Positions 32,603-41,110 of a stretch of 43,489 nucleotides of DNA are shown one piece after another. This DNA is from Caulobacteraceae bacterium (GTDB taxonomy: Bacteria > Pseudomonadota > Alphaproteobacteria > Caulobacterales > Caulobacteraceae). The translations under genes and the position numbers were made by a program. Every line of letters begins with the position of its first letter. Position 1 is the first letter of the stretch. Location: assembly GCA_003164925.1 (NCBI GenBank), contig PLRV01000055.1, positions 17,340-60,828 on the forward strand, given 5' to 3'. The notes beneath the pieces are model-generated. The model saw only the letters and a program-made list of their open reading frames with translations. It had not been told where the DNA came from and did not search any database.

Positions 32603-33109
32603 TCAAGCCGCCCTGCGCGCGATGGCCACGATGGCTTCCAGATCGGGCTCGCTTAGGGCGCTGTTGGCCTGGGCCATCAGGGCGCGGTGCGGCGGGCAAT
32701 AGGTGGCCCCGCCGGTGGGGGCGCCGCAGCACATCTGCCGGCCCGGACTATCCGGTTCGCCCAGGGGATACGCGCATTGGCCCGTCTGGCGCTCGGTCCA
32801 CAGCATGGGGCGGCTGTCCGCCTCGACCTCTCGCAGTGGCGGCAGGGGGCCGTCCGGCAGGGGCTTGAACCACCGGATCGGGCCGGCGCGAGCCTTGGGA
32901 AAACTGCGCGCGGCGGGCGCGGCGGGCGGCGACGCGGCGGGCTTGGTCCAGCCCAGGCGCTGGGCCTTGCCCAGCACGGCGTTGCGCGTGGGCGCGCCGC
33001 TACCCAAGGCGCGGTGCAGGGCCTGGGCGGTCTGCGCCGCGCTCAGGCCTTCGCGCACATAGAACCGGTTGAGCAGGCCGACAGCCTGGTCCGTCCACAC
33101 AAAAGACAT
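32603..33109 (-). CDS. GcrA-like cell-cycle regulator encoded by the element
   Basis: A 168-residue protein with the two-part layout of GcrA. The N-terminus (FVWTDQAVGLLNRFYVREGL, SAAQTAQALHR, PTRNAVLGKAQRLGW) corresponds to the GcrA helix-turn-helix, which begins WTDERVELLK and contains SRNAVIGKVHRLGL. The C-terminus (TGQCAYPLGEPDSPGRQMCC, GAPTGGATYCPPH) corresponds to the RNA-polymerase sigma-contacting CRWPLGDP and CG-P-PYC-H region. Chromosomal GcrA works with sigma-70 at GANTC-methylated promoters. This is the first gene of the leftward run and is divergent from the XRE repressor, so it is placed as an early activator of the late genes. Confidence 0.85.
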   Translation of the reverse strand: MSFVWTDQAVGLLNRFYVREGLSAAQTAQALHRALGSGAPTRNAVLGKAQRLGWTKPAASPPAAPAARSFPKARAGPIRWFKPLPDGPLPPLREVEADSRPMLWTERQTGQCAYPLGEPDSPGRQMCCGAPTGGATYCPPHRALMAQANSALSEPDLEAIVAIARRAA

Positions 33110-33204
33110 GCGGGGTCGCGCTCCGAAAGCGGGGTCAAAAGGATGGATTTGAGGCGCCGGCGGCTGGCCCTCCTCGAGGGCGCTGGCGGTCGGGACCGGA
33201 AGGG

Positions 33205-33265
33205 CTTGCCTTCAGTCTATTTGTATACTATGCATTATTGCATGGCAAGCAATTTTGCATGTGGC
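33205..33265. promoter_or_regulatory. Divergent promoter/operator region, gcrA-like and XRE repressor
   Basis: A compact AT-rich patch between the two divergent genes. It holds the inverted repeat ATGCATTATTGCAT (33230-33243) and a second short one, GCAATTTTGC (33249-33258). Minus-strand TTGCTT with TAGTAT at 16 bases is a candidate promoter for the gcrA-like gene and would be covered by both repeats. The decamer ATGCAAAATT (minus strand, 33251-33260) recurs at 33734-33743 on the plus strand before the gene at 33767, so one regulator, probably the XRE protein, may bind both sites. Confidence 0.55.
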
Positions 33266-33304
33266 GCCGTTTTCTCTCGGCCCCCAAGGGGAGCATGATC
33301 CAGC

Positions 33305-33661
33305 ATGCCCAAGAAGGCCCGCCCCCATCCCAAACCCGCCCGCCGGCCCACCTTTATCCGCGCCTGGCGCAAGCATCGCGGCCTGACCCTGACCCAATTG
33401 GCTGACCGCCTGGCCACCGAGCTAGAGGTGGATATCTCCGAGGGCCAGATCTCTCGCATAGAGCGGGGGGAAACGCCCTATTCCCAAGACATTTTGGAGG
33501 CCATCGCCGCCGCCTTGCGCTGCGAGCCGGCCGACCTTCTGGTGCGCGATCCCACCGCCACGGACGCCATTTGGAGCCTGTGGGACACCTTGAAGCCCGT
33601 CGAACGGATCCAGGCGGTGGAAATCCTCAAGACCCTGCGTCGCACGGGAACCGAAGACTGA
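33305..33661 (+). CDS. XRE-family phage repressor-like protein
   Basis: A 118-residue DNA-binding protein with a Cro/CI-type helix-turn-helix: LTLTQLADRLATEL, ISEGQISRIERGETPYSQDI and ILEAIAAALRCEPADLLVRD. The C-terminal 35 residues are too short for a self-cleaving CI peptidase domain, so it would not respond directly to RecA. It is divergent from the gcrA-like gene across an operator region and is the obvious lysogeny-type repressor. A GGGGAG site lies 11 bases before the ATG. Confidence 0.85.
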   Translation: MPKKARPHPKPARRPTFIRAWRKHRGLTLTQLADRLATELEVDISEGQISRIERGETPYSQDILEAIAAALRCEPADLLVRDPTATDAIWSLWDTLKPVERIQAVEILKTLRRTGTED

Positions 33662-33766
33662 CCCCGGAGGCCTGCATCAATGCCGTAATTTGTATTGTAC
33701 ACAAGTTATGGGTTGCGGCTCAATTTGTACTTGATGCAAAATTTGGGACACATCGCGGAGCTCGCC
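33662..33766 (+). promoter_or_regulatory. Repeat-bearing upstream region of the gene at 33767
   Basis: An AT-rich patch with the direct repeat AATTTGTA at 33687-33694 and 33722-33729 (period 35) and the decamer ATGCAAAATT at 33734-33743, which is shared with the gcrA/repressor operator region. A TTGT...ACAA inverted pair lies at 33690-33704. It probably holds a regulated promoter. Confidence 0.4.
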
Positions 33767-34255
33767 ATGTCCCATGAAAGTCCCTCCCCCCGCTCTATCC
33801 AGAACACTTTCCTTGATGCCGGCCTGTCCTTGTCCGCAAAGCGCGCCCAGGACCTGGCGGCGGAAATTCAGCTCTATGGCGGGCTTGAGCCCGCCATGAA
33901 GGGCCTGGCCCAGGACGAGGCTTTCGATGGGCTGAAGGACGCCTTGGCCTATCGCGACCTGCTGGGCGAACTGGATCGGCCCACCCTCAGGATCGCGCGG
34001 CTGCTGCGTGAAGCCGAGAGTCTGGAAGCTCGCGCCGTTCCGGCTTGGGCGGAGGCCAGCGACCTTCGCGGGCGAGGGACATATCGCCGGGTCCGGGGCG
34101 AGACGACCCTGGCCTGTGAGCTGGGGGTCCGGGCACAGGCCGCTGAGCGTTTCGCCGCTCGTCTGGAGGCCCAGGCTCTGCGTCATCGCCTCCAGGCCGC
34201 CGAGCTTCAGGCCGGCGTCGCCCTGCAGGAGGCCCTGGCCGAACTCGCAGCCTGA
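33767..34255 (+). CDS. Helical phage-associated protein, unknown function
   Basis: A 162-residue, almost entirely helical protein rich in Ala, Leu, Arg and Glu, with an N-terminal IQNTFLDAGLSLSAKRAQDL and a long C-terminal helix. I do not recognise it. The ATG at 33767 has CGGAG 6 bases upstream; an earlier in-frame start at 33695 is less likely because it would include the repeat-bearing promoter region. It follows the repressor in the same direction and shares operator-like sequences with it, so it may be a second regulator. Confidence 0.55.
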   Translation: MSHESPSPRSIQNTFLDAGLSLSAKRAQDLAAEIQLYGGLEPAMKGLAQDEAFDGLKDALAYRDLLGELDRPTLRIARLLREAESLEARAVPAWAEASDLRGRGTYRRVRGETTLACELGVRAQAAERFAARLEAQALRHRLQAAELQAGVALQEALAELAA

Positions 34256-34343
34256 GTTCTTGCGGCGCCAAAGACTACTGAAGAGCTAGGTCCTGGCCAA
34301 AATCGCACTATATTCGAAACGGACGTCATCCGGGAAATGAACC

Positions 34344-34718
34344 TTGGCTAGGAAACCCAGCGCCCCGCCTGCCGCAACGGAGCGGCCTGCCGAACGGCAG
34401 TCCGAAACCGGGCTGGATGTGGCCAGCGTCGCCCCATGGATTCTGTTCTGGGGGTGGGTGGCCCTGGATAGCGCCTTAGCCTATCGCAAGAGCCAGGCGG
34501 TGCTGGAACAGGCGGCGCTCGTCGAGCGCGAGCCTCCGTCGGAGCCCGCGCCGGAGGAAGCGCCCCATATCCGGCACTGGTGGTTCACCTCACCTATGAA
34601 TCTGGACGGCCTGCGCGAGGTCAAGCGGCGCGCCCGCACGGCCATGATTGGGGCGCCCATCATCGCCTTGCTGGGTCCTGTGCTCCTGAAAAAGCTGTTG
34701 CGCCGCAACAAGTCTTGA
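34344..34718 (+). CDS. Small membrane protein, unknown function
   Basis: A 124-residue protein starting at a TTG (the only plausible start). It has a Pro/Ala/Glu-rich N-terminus, a hydrophobic segment (VAPWILFWGWVALDSALAY), a soluble loop with IRHWWFTSPMNLDGLREVKR, and a second hydrophobic segment (MIGAPIIALLGPVLL) ending in basic residues. I cannot place it in a family. It may be the last gene of the phage-derived block or the first host gene after it. Confidence 0.5.
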   Translation: MARKPSAPPAATERPAERQSETGLDVASVAPWILFWGWVALDSALAYRKSQAVLEQAALVEREPPSEPAPEEAPHIRHWWFTSPMNLDGLREVKRRARTAMIGAPIIALLGPVLLKKLLRRNKS

Positions 34719-34981
34719 GCGGACGACGTTCCGACATCGGACGACAATCGGATCGCGGCGCGGAAAAGGACGCCCGATTCTCCGCCGGAAAAGCGCCGGA
34801 ACGGCTTGACCTGACGGGGAAAGCCGGTCATTCGCCAATGGTTGCCGCCCCTCCAAAGGCCACAGGCTTGGTCGTCGGGAACGTCAGACAGGTTTAGGCG
34901 ACGAGCCGTACGTAGGCGCCAGGCGGAGCATGAGTTAGCCCCGCCCTCCGACTGCGTGCGCTTGCATTAAAGGAGGCGCGC
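34719..34981. other. Intergenic region upstream of the ABC transporter
   Basis: About 260 bp with no convincing gene. It presumably holds the ABC transporter promoter. An AAAGGAGG ribosome-binding site at 34970-34977 serves the permease gene. I looked for a phage attachment repeat or a tRNA here and saw none. Confidence 0.4.
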
Positions 34982-36736
34982 ATGGTGTTGCTGCAGCCCC
35001 AGGGCCGCGTGAGCGGTCCCCCCACCTTGGGCGCCCTTGGCCGGGCTTACCTGCCCAATGCCTTCGACGTCCTGGCCTTCTGCCTGATCGCCGGCGCGGC
35101 GGCCATGATCGCCCATGGCGGCCATGAGATGAACCGGCCGCTGTCGGCGCTCAATGCGACCATGAGTCTGGATCTGGCCCAGTTGCCGGGCTACGCGGTG
35201 CTCACCACGCTGCGCATGTTCGCCGCCCTGGGCGCCTCGCTCATCTTCACTTTCGTGGTGGCGACTCTGGCCGCCAAGAGCCGCAAGGCCGAGCTGGTCA
35301 TCGTGCCGATGCTGGACATTCTCCAGTCGGTGCCGGTGCTGGGCTTTCTCACCTTCACCATCACCTTCTTCATGGATCTGTTCCCAGCCCGCGAACTGGG
35401 CCTGGAATGCGCCTCGATCTTCGCCATCTTCACCGCCCAGGCGTGGAACATGACCTTCAGCATGTACCAGTCCCTGCGCACCCTCCCGCCCGACCTGGAG
35501 GAAGCCAGCCAGATGTTCGGCCTGTCGGCTTGGCGCCGGTTCTGGCGGCTGGACCTGCCCTTCGCCATGCCCGGCCTGATCTGGAACATGATGATGTCTA
35601 TGTCCGGGGCCTGGTTCTTCGTGGTGGCGTCCGAGGCCATCACCGTGCGCGGCCAGACTGTGGCCCTGCCCGGCATCGGCTCATGGCTGTCCCTGGCCAT
35701 CCAGCGGCAGAACTTCCAGGCCGTCGCCTGGGCGGTGGCGGCCATGATCGTGGTGATCTTGCTGTACGATCAATTGCTGTTCCGTCCCATCGTGGCCTGG
35801 GCCGACAAGTTCCGCTTCGAACTGATCGCTTCGGAGACCCAACCAACCTCCTGGCTCTATGACGCCTTGCGCCGCACGCGCCTGTTCCGCCGCCTGCGCG
35901 ATGCCGGCGAAAAGCTCATCCGCCGCCTGCAAGCGCTTGAGCGCCCCCGCGCGCCGCGCGCGCCCAGCTTCAAGCTCGATCCGGCGGTCGATCGAACCTT
36001 GGACAAGGTGTGGCTGAGCCTGGTGGTCGCCGCCGCGGCTTTCGGAGCCTGGCAGGTGTTCCTCTACATTCAGGCCCACCTGCACTGGAGCGACGTGATC
36101 ACAGCGGTAGGCCTCGGGTTCCTCACCCTGGCGAGGGTGCTCGTGCTGATCGTCTTGGCCAGTCTGGTGTGGACGCCCATCGGGGTGTGGATCGGCCTGC
36201 GCCCCGCCTTGGCGGAGCGTGTCCAGGCCTTGGCCCAGATTCTCGCGGCGTTTCCGGCTAACGTCCTGTTTCCCTTCGCGGTGATGGCCATCGTCGCCTT
36301 CCACCTGGACCCCAACATCTGGCTCTCGCCTCTGATGGTGCTGGGCACCCAATGGTACATCCTGTTCAACGTCATCGCGGGCGCCAGCGCCCTGCCCGGC
36401 GACCTGCGCGAGGCGGCCAAGGTCTATAAGGTGCGGTCTTGGGCCTGGTGGCGCGACGTGGCCCTGCCCGGTATTTTCCCCTACTATGTCACCGGCGCCC
36501 TGACTGCATCCGGCGGTTCCTGGAACGCCAGCATCGTGGCCGAGGTAGCCAGTTGGGGTAAAACCCAGGTCCAGGCCGCCGGCCTGGGCGCCTATATCGC
36601 CAATGCGACGGCTGCCGGCGATTTCCCCCGCGTGGTTACCGGCGTCGCGGTGATGTCAATTTTCGTTATCGCTCTGAACCGCACTTTGTGGCGGCCACTG
36701 TACGCCCTGGCCGAGCGCCGATTCCGGCTGAACTAG
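34982..36736 (+). CDS. ABC transporter permease, fused two-module
   Basis: Inner-membrane permease of 584 residues made of two binding-protein-dependent transport modules in tandem. Each has its EAA loop: EEASQMFGLSAWRRFWRLDL-PFAMPG at about residue 170 and REAAKVYKVRSWAWWRDVAL-PGIFP at about residue 480. The modules are joined by a soluble linker (about residues 285-340). It resembles NitT/TauT-type permeases, but a fused dimer is unusual for that family. The ATG has an AAAGGAGG site. The ATPase gene follows after 9 bp; no substrate-binding protein gene is adjacent, so the substrate is unknown. Confidence 0.88.
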   Translation: MVLLQPQGRVSGPPTLGALGRAYLPNAFDVLAFCLIAGAAAMIAHGGHEMNRPLSALNATMSLDLAQLPGYAVLTTLRMFAALGASLIFTFVVATLAAKSRKAELVIVPMLDILQSVPVLGFLTFTITFFMDLFPARELGLECASIFAIFTAQAWNMTFSMYQSLRTLPPDLEEASQMFGLSAWRRFWRLDLPFAMPGLIWNMMMSMSGAWFFVVASEAITVRGQTVALPGIGSWLSLAIQRQNFQAVAWAVAAMIVVILLYDQLLFRPIVAWADKFRFELIASETQPTSWLYDALRRTRLFRRLRDAGEKLIRRLQALERPRAPRAPSFKLDPAVDRTLDKVWLSLVVAAAAFGAWQVFLYIQAHLHWSDVITAVGLGFLTLARVLVLIVLASLVWTPIGVWIGLRPALAERVQALAQILAAFPANVLFPFAVMAIVAFHLDPNIWLSPLMVLGTQWYILFNVIAGASALPGDLREAAKVYKVRSWAWWRDVALPGIFPYYVTGALTASGGSWNASIVAEVASWGKTQVQAAGLGAYIANATAAGDFPRVVTGVAVMSIFVIALNRTLWRPLYALAERRFRLN

Positions 36737-36745
36737 GAGACGACC

Positions 36746-38059
36746 ATGCTGGCCGAAGCTCTCTCCGACCAACCACTGGTGGACATCCGCCACGTCAAGC
36801 ATTTCTACCGCAAGGGCGGCGCAGCCGACCTTCTGGTGCTGGACGACGTCAACCTACAGCTCAGGGACAATGAAATCGTCGGCCTTTTGGGCCGCTCGGG
36901 CTCGGGCAAATCCACTCTGCTGCGCTCCATCGCCGGCCTGCTGAAGCCCCGCGAAGGCGAGATCCTGTTCCAGGGGCAGCCGATCGACGGGCCGGCGGAA
37001 GGCCTGTCCATGGTGTTCCAAAGCTTCGCACTGTTCCCCTGGCTCACCGTGCAGCAGAACGTGGAGTTGGGGCTGGAAGCCAAACGGGTGCCCCCCGAGG
37101 AGCGCCGTCAAAGGGCCCTGGCGGCGATCGACTTGATCGGCCTGGACGGCTTCGAGAACGCCTATCCCAAGGAACTGTCCGGCGGCATGCGCCAGCGCGT
37201 GGGCCTCGCCCGCGCCTTGGTGGTGCGCCCGGCCCTGCTGCTCATGGACGAGCCCTTCTCGGCCTTGGATGTCCTCACCGCCGAGACCCTGCGTACCGAC
37301 CTTCTGGATCTTTGGTGTGAAGGGCGCATGCCGATCCGTTCCATCCTGATGGTCACGCACAACATCGAGGAGGCCGTCCTCATGTGCGATCGGGTGCTGG
37401 TGTTCTCCTCCAACCCCGGCCGCATCGCCGCGGAAATCCGCATCGACCTGCCTCAACCGCGCAATCGCCAGTCCCCCGCCTTCCGCGCCCTGGTCGAAGA
37501 ACTCTACAGCCTGATGACCGCGCGTGCGCTGGGGGCGCCGGCCCGTGAAGGCCTGTTCCCGGGCATGGGCATCGGCATGGTGCTGCCGGAAGTTTCCACA
37601 AACTCTCTGGCGGGGTTGTTGGAAACGCTGCAGGAGGCGCCTCACAACGGCTCAGCAGCGTTGAACGCCCTGTCGGACGATGTCGGCCTGGACGCGGACG
37701 AACTGTTCCCCATCGCCGACACCCTGCAACTCTTCCGCCTGGTGGAACTGGAGGGGAACCGCATTCGCCTGACCACCGCCGGCCGCCGGTACGCCGTGTC
37801 CGACGTGGACGCGCGCAAACAGCTCTTCTCCCAGCACCTGCTGTCCTTCGTGCCCCTCGCCAGCCACATTCGGCGGGTGTTGGACGAACGTCCCAACCAT
37901 CAGGCGCCGGCCCGCCGCTTCCGCGACGAGTTGGAGGACTACATGTCCGAGGATTACGCCGACCAGACGCTGAAAGCGGTCACCAACTGGGGCCGCTACG
38001 GGGAAGCCTTCGCCTACGACGAGGCCAGCGACCTGTTCAGCCTTGAGAATCCGACTTAA
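36746..38059 (+). CDS. ABC transporter ATPase with C-terminal AAA-associated domain
   Basis: A 437-residue ATPase that powers the fused permease. Walker A is LGRSGSGKSTLLRSIAG, the signature LSGGMRQRVGLARAL, and Walker B LLLMDEPFSALD, as in the NrtD/SsuB/TauB group. Residues from about 285 onward form an extra winged-helix-like domain (NSLAGLLETLQEAPHNGSAA, LFRLVELEGNRIRLTTAGRR) of the AAA-associated C-terminal type, which probably regulates activity. The ATG has AGGAG 6 bases upstream. The 3' end overlaps the convergent podJ-like gene by 23 bp. Confidence 0.9.
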   Translation: MLAEALSDQPLVDIRHVKHFYRKGGAADLLVLDDVNLQLRDNEIVGLLGRSGSGKSTLLRSIAGLLKPREGEILFQGQPIDGPAEGLSMVFQSFALFPWLTVQQNVELGLEAKRVPPEERRQRALAAIDLIGLDGFENAYPKELSGGMRQRVGLARALVVRPALLLMDEPFSALDVLTAETLRTDLLDLWCEGRMPIRSILMVTHNIEEAVLMCDRVLVFSSNPGRIAAEIRIDLPQPRNRQSPAFRALVEELYSLMTARALGAPAREGLFPGMGIGMVLPEVSTNSLAGLLETLQEAPHNGSAALNALSDDVGLDADELFPIADTLQLFRLVELEGNRIRLTTAGRRYAVSDVDARKQLFSQHLLSFVPLASHIRRVLDERPNHQAPARRFRDELEDYMSEDYADQTLKAVTNWGRYGEAFAYDEASDLFSLENPT

Positions 38060-41000
38060 GCGTGATGGCGTTGAACTTGGCGATCAGGTCGGGGTTCAGC
38101 GTCCCGTCCGCCGCCTGTCCCAGCGTCTTTTGATAGGACGCGATCGCCAGGCGTAAGGCTGGCGAGTTGGCGCCGTCCGTCGGGCCCTTGTAGTAGCCCA
38201 GCTTGGACAGAGCCTTTTGCGCCAAGGCCAGGTTAGCGTCCGCCGCCGCGGGGGTGGCGGCCGCCGTCTGAACGGGCGCAGCGCTTTCGGTGCGGAACGC
38301 CGAGGCCGCGCGCTCTGCGGCGTCCTGGGCGCTTACCGACAACTGCTGCTTAAGGCGCTCCGCGCTGGCCTTGGATTCCCCGTCGCCGGCCTTGGCGGCG
38401 ATCAAGAACCACTTATAGGCCTCCGCCGGATTCTGGCTCACGCCCAGGCCCTGCTCATAGAGCTGAGCCAAGTTGTATTGGCTGTCCACCAAGCCCAGAT
38501 CCGCCGCGCGCCGGAACCAGGTCGCGGCCACCGCGACATTCTTGACGCCGCCGTCTCCGTGAAAATAGTAGAGGCCGAGGTTGTGCATGGCCTTGGGATC
38601 GCCGCCAGTGGCCGCGCGCTCGGTCCAGCGTCGCGCCTCGACCGGGTCCTTCTTCACGCCGGCGTCACCGTCCTCGTAGAGCTTGGCCAGATAGAATTGC
38701 GCGGGAGCGTAACCGAGATTGGCCGCCTTGCGCATCATATCTAGGCCGGACGGGTCGTTGGCTTTGATCTTGTCCTTGGCCTGGTTGTACAGGTCCGAAT
38801 CGTCATTCGAAACCGCAGCCGCGCCGACCCCATTATCCTGCGTCGGCGGAGCCATATCCGTGGTCAGGTTGGCTGCGATTGGCCCGCTGTCCGGCGCAGG
38901 CGCCGCAGGCAGGGCGGAAATTGACGTGTGAGGCGCGGAACTGCCCTTGTCGGCGCCCTTTGACCAACCGGCAATAAGGTCTGGGCGGTACAGCACATAG
39001 CTGGCGGCGGACACGCCGAGCAAGGCTACAGCGCCGGACGCCAGCAGCGCGTTGCGCACGCTGTTGTCCCTCTTCTTGCCGAACCGACCAAAGGGCCCGC
39101 CGCCGCCCGCATTGGCCTTGGCTTCCTTTTCCGGAGGCTGGGACGCCTGGCGCGCCGCGGCGCGCGCGGCCGCGATCAGTTCTCGCGTGGAAGCGCTGCG
39201 CGTCGCCGCAGAATCGAAATCGGCGGCGGGAGCGGCCGGCTCGGGCTCCGTTGCCCCAATGGGTTCGTACGCAGAGGCGTCGTGCGAGAAGGCTTGAGCT
39301 GCGTCGAAGTCCTCGGCGGCGAAGGCCGGAGGGTCCTGTTCGCTGGGGAACGCTGCAGGAAAGGGTTCAGCCGCAGCTGAAGCGCCATACGGCGCAGACG
39401 CGAAGTGCTCATCTTCAAATTCATTGCCCCTGAATTCATTGGCTCTGAATTCATGGGCGATGAAATCCGCCCCTCGGAAATCGTCGGGCTCGGAAGGCAT
39501 AGGAGCGGACTCGCCCGCAGCCGGCCCGGAGCGCGATGTCGAAGGACGTTCGGAGAAGGGCGCCGAAGCGAAGGGGTCGTATCCCTCTGCGAACGGGGTG
39601 CCGGCGAAGGGATCCTGCTGAACGACCGGCGGCGCAGAGTCTGCCCGCGCCGGCGCGGTAGGCGGTGAGGTTATGGTCCGCGCCGGGTCCGCCAGGCCTT
39701 TTTGCGTGTCGGTCAGACGGCGGTCGATCCGCTCGCGCGCCTCTTCCAGCAAGCGGGCCGTGCGCTCCTCACTTTGACGCATCCGGTCGAGCAGATCAGT
39801 GGAGGCGCGCTCCTGGCGCTGGTTAATTCGCTCCGTCACGCGCGCCATCTGCTCGCCGACGTCATCTATGGCCTGGGCAGACCGCCGTTCGGCGCTAGCG
39901 ATCCTTTCGGCCAGCCGCTCGGTGATGCGCGCAATTTCTCCACCCAGCTTCTCAAGGGCTTCGGCCTGAGCGCCGTCAGCGCGCCGCAGCTTCTGTTCTA
40001 CGGCGTTGGCGACCCGTTGGACCTCGGCGCCAATCTGATCCATGGCCTCGGCGCCGCGCTGCTCTGAGGCCTGTACCTTCTGGTTGAGGGTATCGGCCAT
40101 TTGCAGGACCTCCTGCCCCATCCGCTCGACCGCCTGCGTGGATTTCTGCCCGGCAGCCTGAACATGGGCCGACATTTCACGCAAGCTCCGGTCGAGCTTA
40201 TCGATGCGACCATCGGCGGCTGCCTTTATCTGGTCAGCCATGTCCAGCCGCGCCTGTTCGACCTTGTCGGACAGATCGCGGGCCAGTTGCTCCAGACGCT
40301 GTTGAGAAGAACCGTTATCAAGTTGGGCCTCGGCTCCGCGCAGCCGATTGTCCAGGCTCGCAAAGGAGCCTTCCAGGCCGCGCATCGCTTCGACGGAGCC
40401 GGCTTCGGCGCGCTCGAGGCGCTCAGCGATGCGCGCGACGACGGCGTCAACCAGAACCTGCGCGCCGGTGTCGGCCGTAGACGCCTTCAGCGCCAATTGG
40501 TCCATGTCGCGCCGAAGAACGCCGATGGCCTCGCGGGTGCGGGTTTCGCCTTCGTACAGGTGGCCGGCCACCTTGTTCAGCGCCGATTCCAGAGCCCTCA
40601 TCGCCTCGGCGGAGCGGTGGCCCGTCGATTCCTGCTCAATGCGGCGCAGGCGCTCCGCGGCGCGCGCCTGATCGATGCGCACCTCGTCCAGCGCGCCTTC
40701 GAAGCGGGCCGCCACCTGGACCTGTTCGCGTTCGGCGGTCTCCATCCTCGCCAACACGCCGAGCACTGACTGGTCGATGCCGCTGATGGCCAGGGTCGAG
40801 CGATGTTCGGCCGTCTCGATGCGCGCCGTCAGCCGTTCCAGGCTCTCGATCACGCGATCCAACTCGTCCGCTTGCGCCGGAGCCGCTTCAAGCCGCCCTC
40901 CCGGGGCCGCATAGGCCGTCGAAAGGGCCTGGGGCGAGGCTGACGCCATCGGACGGCGGCCCGGCTCCGGCGCCGGCTCGCTGTCGTCGAGAATCATCTG

Positions 41001-41108
41001 ATTGAGCCACTCGCCGAGAGTCATCCCGGAACGGCGAGCGAGATCCTTCGCGATCTCACGCGCTTTCGGATCGATTCCCTTCACTGACCAGGGCGCGCCC
41101 GATGACAT
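38037..41108 (-). CDS. podJ: PodJ-like polar organelle development protein
   Basis: A 1023-residue single-span protein (Caulobacter PodJ is 974). The N-terminus (APWSVKGIDPKAREIAKDLA, RRSGMTLGEWLNQMIL) is the PodJ signature. A long cytoplasmic coiled coil (about residues 75-490), a Pro/Glu/Ala-rich region, a membrane span near residues 684-705 (ALLASGAVALLGVSAASYVL), three periplasmic Sel1 repeats (about 790-900; YAPAQFYLAKLYEDGDAGVK and relatives) and a C-terminal peptidoglycan-binding domain (ALAQKALSKLGYYKGPTDGA) follow in that order. PodJ marks the new cell pole and recruits factors for pili and holdfast. Two GANTC sites and a near-CtrA box lie upstream, consistent with cell-cycle control. 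Confidence 0.85.
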   Translation of the reverse strand: MSSGAPWSVKGIDPKAREIAKDLARRSGMTLGEWLNQMILDDSEPAPEPGRRPMASASPQALSTAYAAPGGRLEAAPAQADELDRVIESLERLTARIETAEHRSTLAISGIDQSVLGVLARMETAEREQVQVAARFEGALDEVRIDQARAAERLRRIEQESTGHRSAEAMRALESALNKVAGHLYEGETRTREAIGVLRRDMDQLALKASTADTGAQVLVDAVVARIAERLERAEAGSVEAMRGLEGSFASLDNRLRGAEAQLDNGSSQQRLEQLARDLSDKVEQARLDMADQIKAAADGRIDKLDRSLREMSAHVQAAGQKSTQAVERMGQEVLQMADTLNQKVQASEQRGAEAMDQIGAEVQRVANAVEQKLRRADGAQAEALEKLGGEIARITERLAERIASAERRSAQAIDDVGEQMARVTERINQRQERASTDLLDRMRQSEERTARLLEEARERIDRRLTDTQKGLADPARTITSPPTAPARADSAPPVVQQDPFAGTPFAEGYDPFASAPFSERPSTSRSGPAAGESAPMPSEPDDFRGADFIAHEFRANEFRGNEFEDEHFASAPYGASAAAEPFPAAFPSEQDPPAFAAEDFDAAQAFSHDASAYEPIGATEPEPAAPAADFDSAATRSASTRELIAAARAAARQASQPPEKEAKANAGGGGPFGRFGKKRDNSVRNALLASGAVALLGVSAASYVLYRPDLIAGWSKGADKGSSAPHTSISALPAAPAPDSGPIAANLTTDMAPPTQDNGVGAAAVSNDDSDLYNQAKDKIKANDPSGLDMMRKAANLGYAPAQFYLAKLYEDGDAGVKKDPVEARRWTERAATGGDPKAMHNLGLYYFHGDGGVKNVAVAATWFRRAADLGLVDSQYNLAQLYEQGLGVSQNPAEAYKWFLIAAKAGDGESKASAERLKQQLSVSAQDAAERAASAFRTESAAPVQTAAATPAAADANLALAQKALSKLGYYKGPTDGANSPALRLAIASYQKTLGQAADGTLNPDLIAKFNAITLKSDSQG

Positions 41109-41110
41109 CC

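Larger units (their letters stand above)
10857..34255. mobile_element. P22-like phage-derived element without integrase
   Basis: About 23 kb between accC and a host ABC transporter. It holds a P22-type morphogenesis order on the minus strand (small and large terminase, portal, scaffold, coat, tail adaptor, tail proteins), a lysis cassette, a GcrA-like regulator and a divergent XRE repressor. I see no integrase, recombinase, excisionase, primase, polymerase or helicase, and no tRNA or obvious direct repeat at either edge. The structural genes read through without frameshifts. P22-type temperate phages are around 40 kb, so this is roughly the late half only. The right limit is uncertain; the gene at 34344 could be phage or host. 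Confidence 0.85.

Noticed and set aside
10857-34255. Rhodobacter-type gene transfer agent
   Set aside because: The structural genes are P22/podovirus-like (large portal, P22 coat, gp10-like nozzle), whereas that GTA has an HK97 coat and a long-tail gene set.
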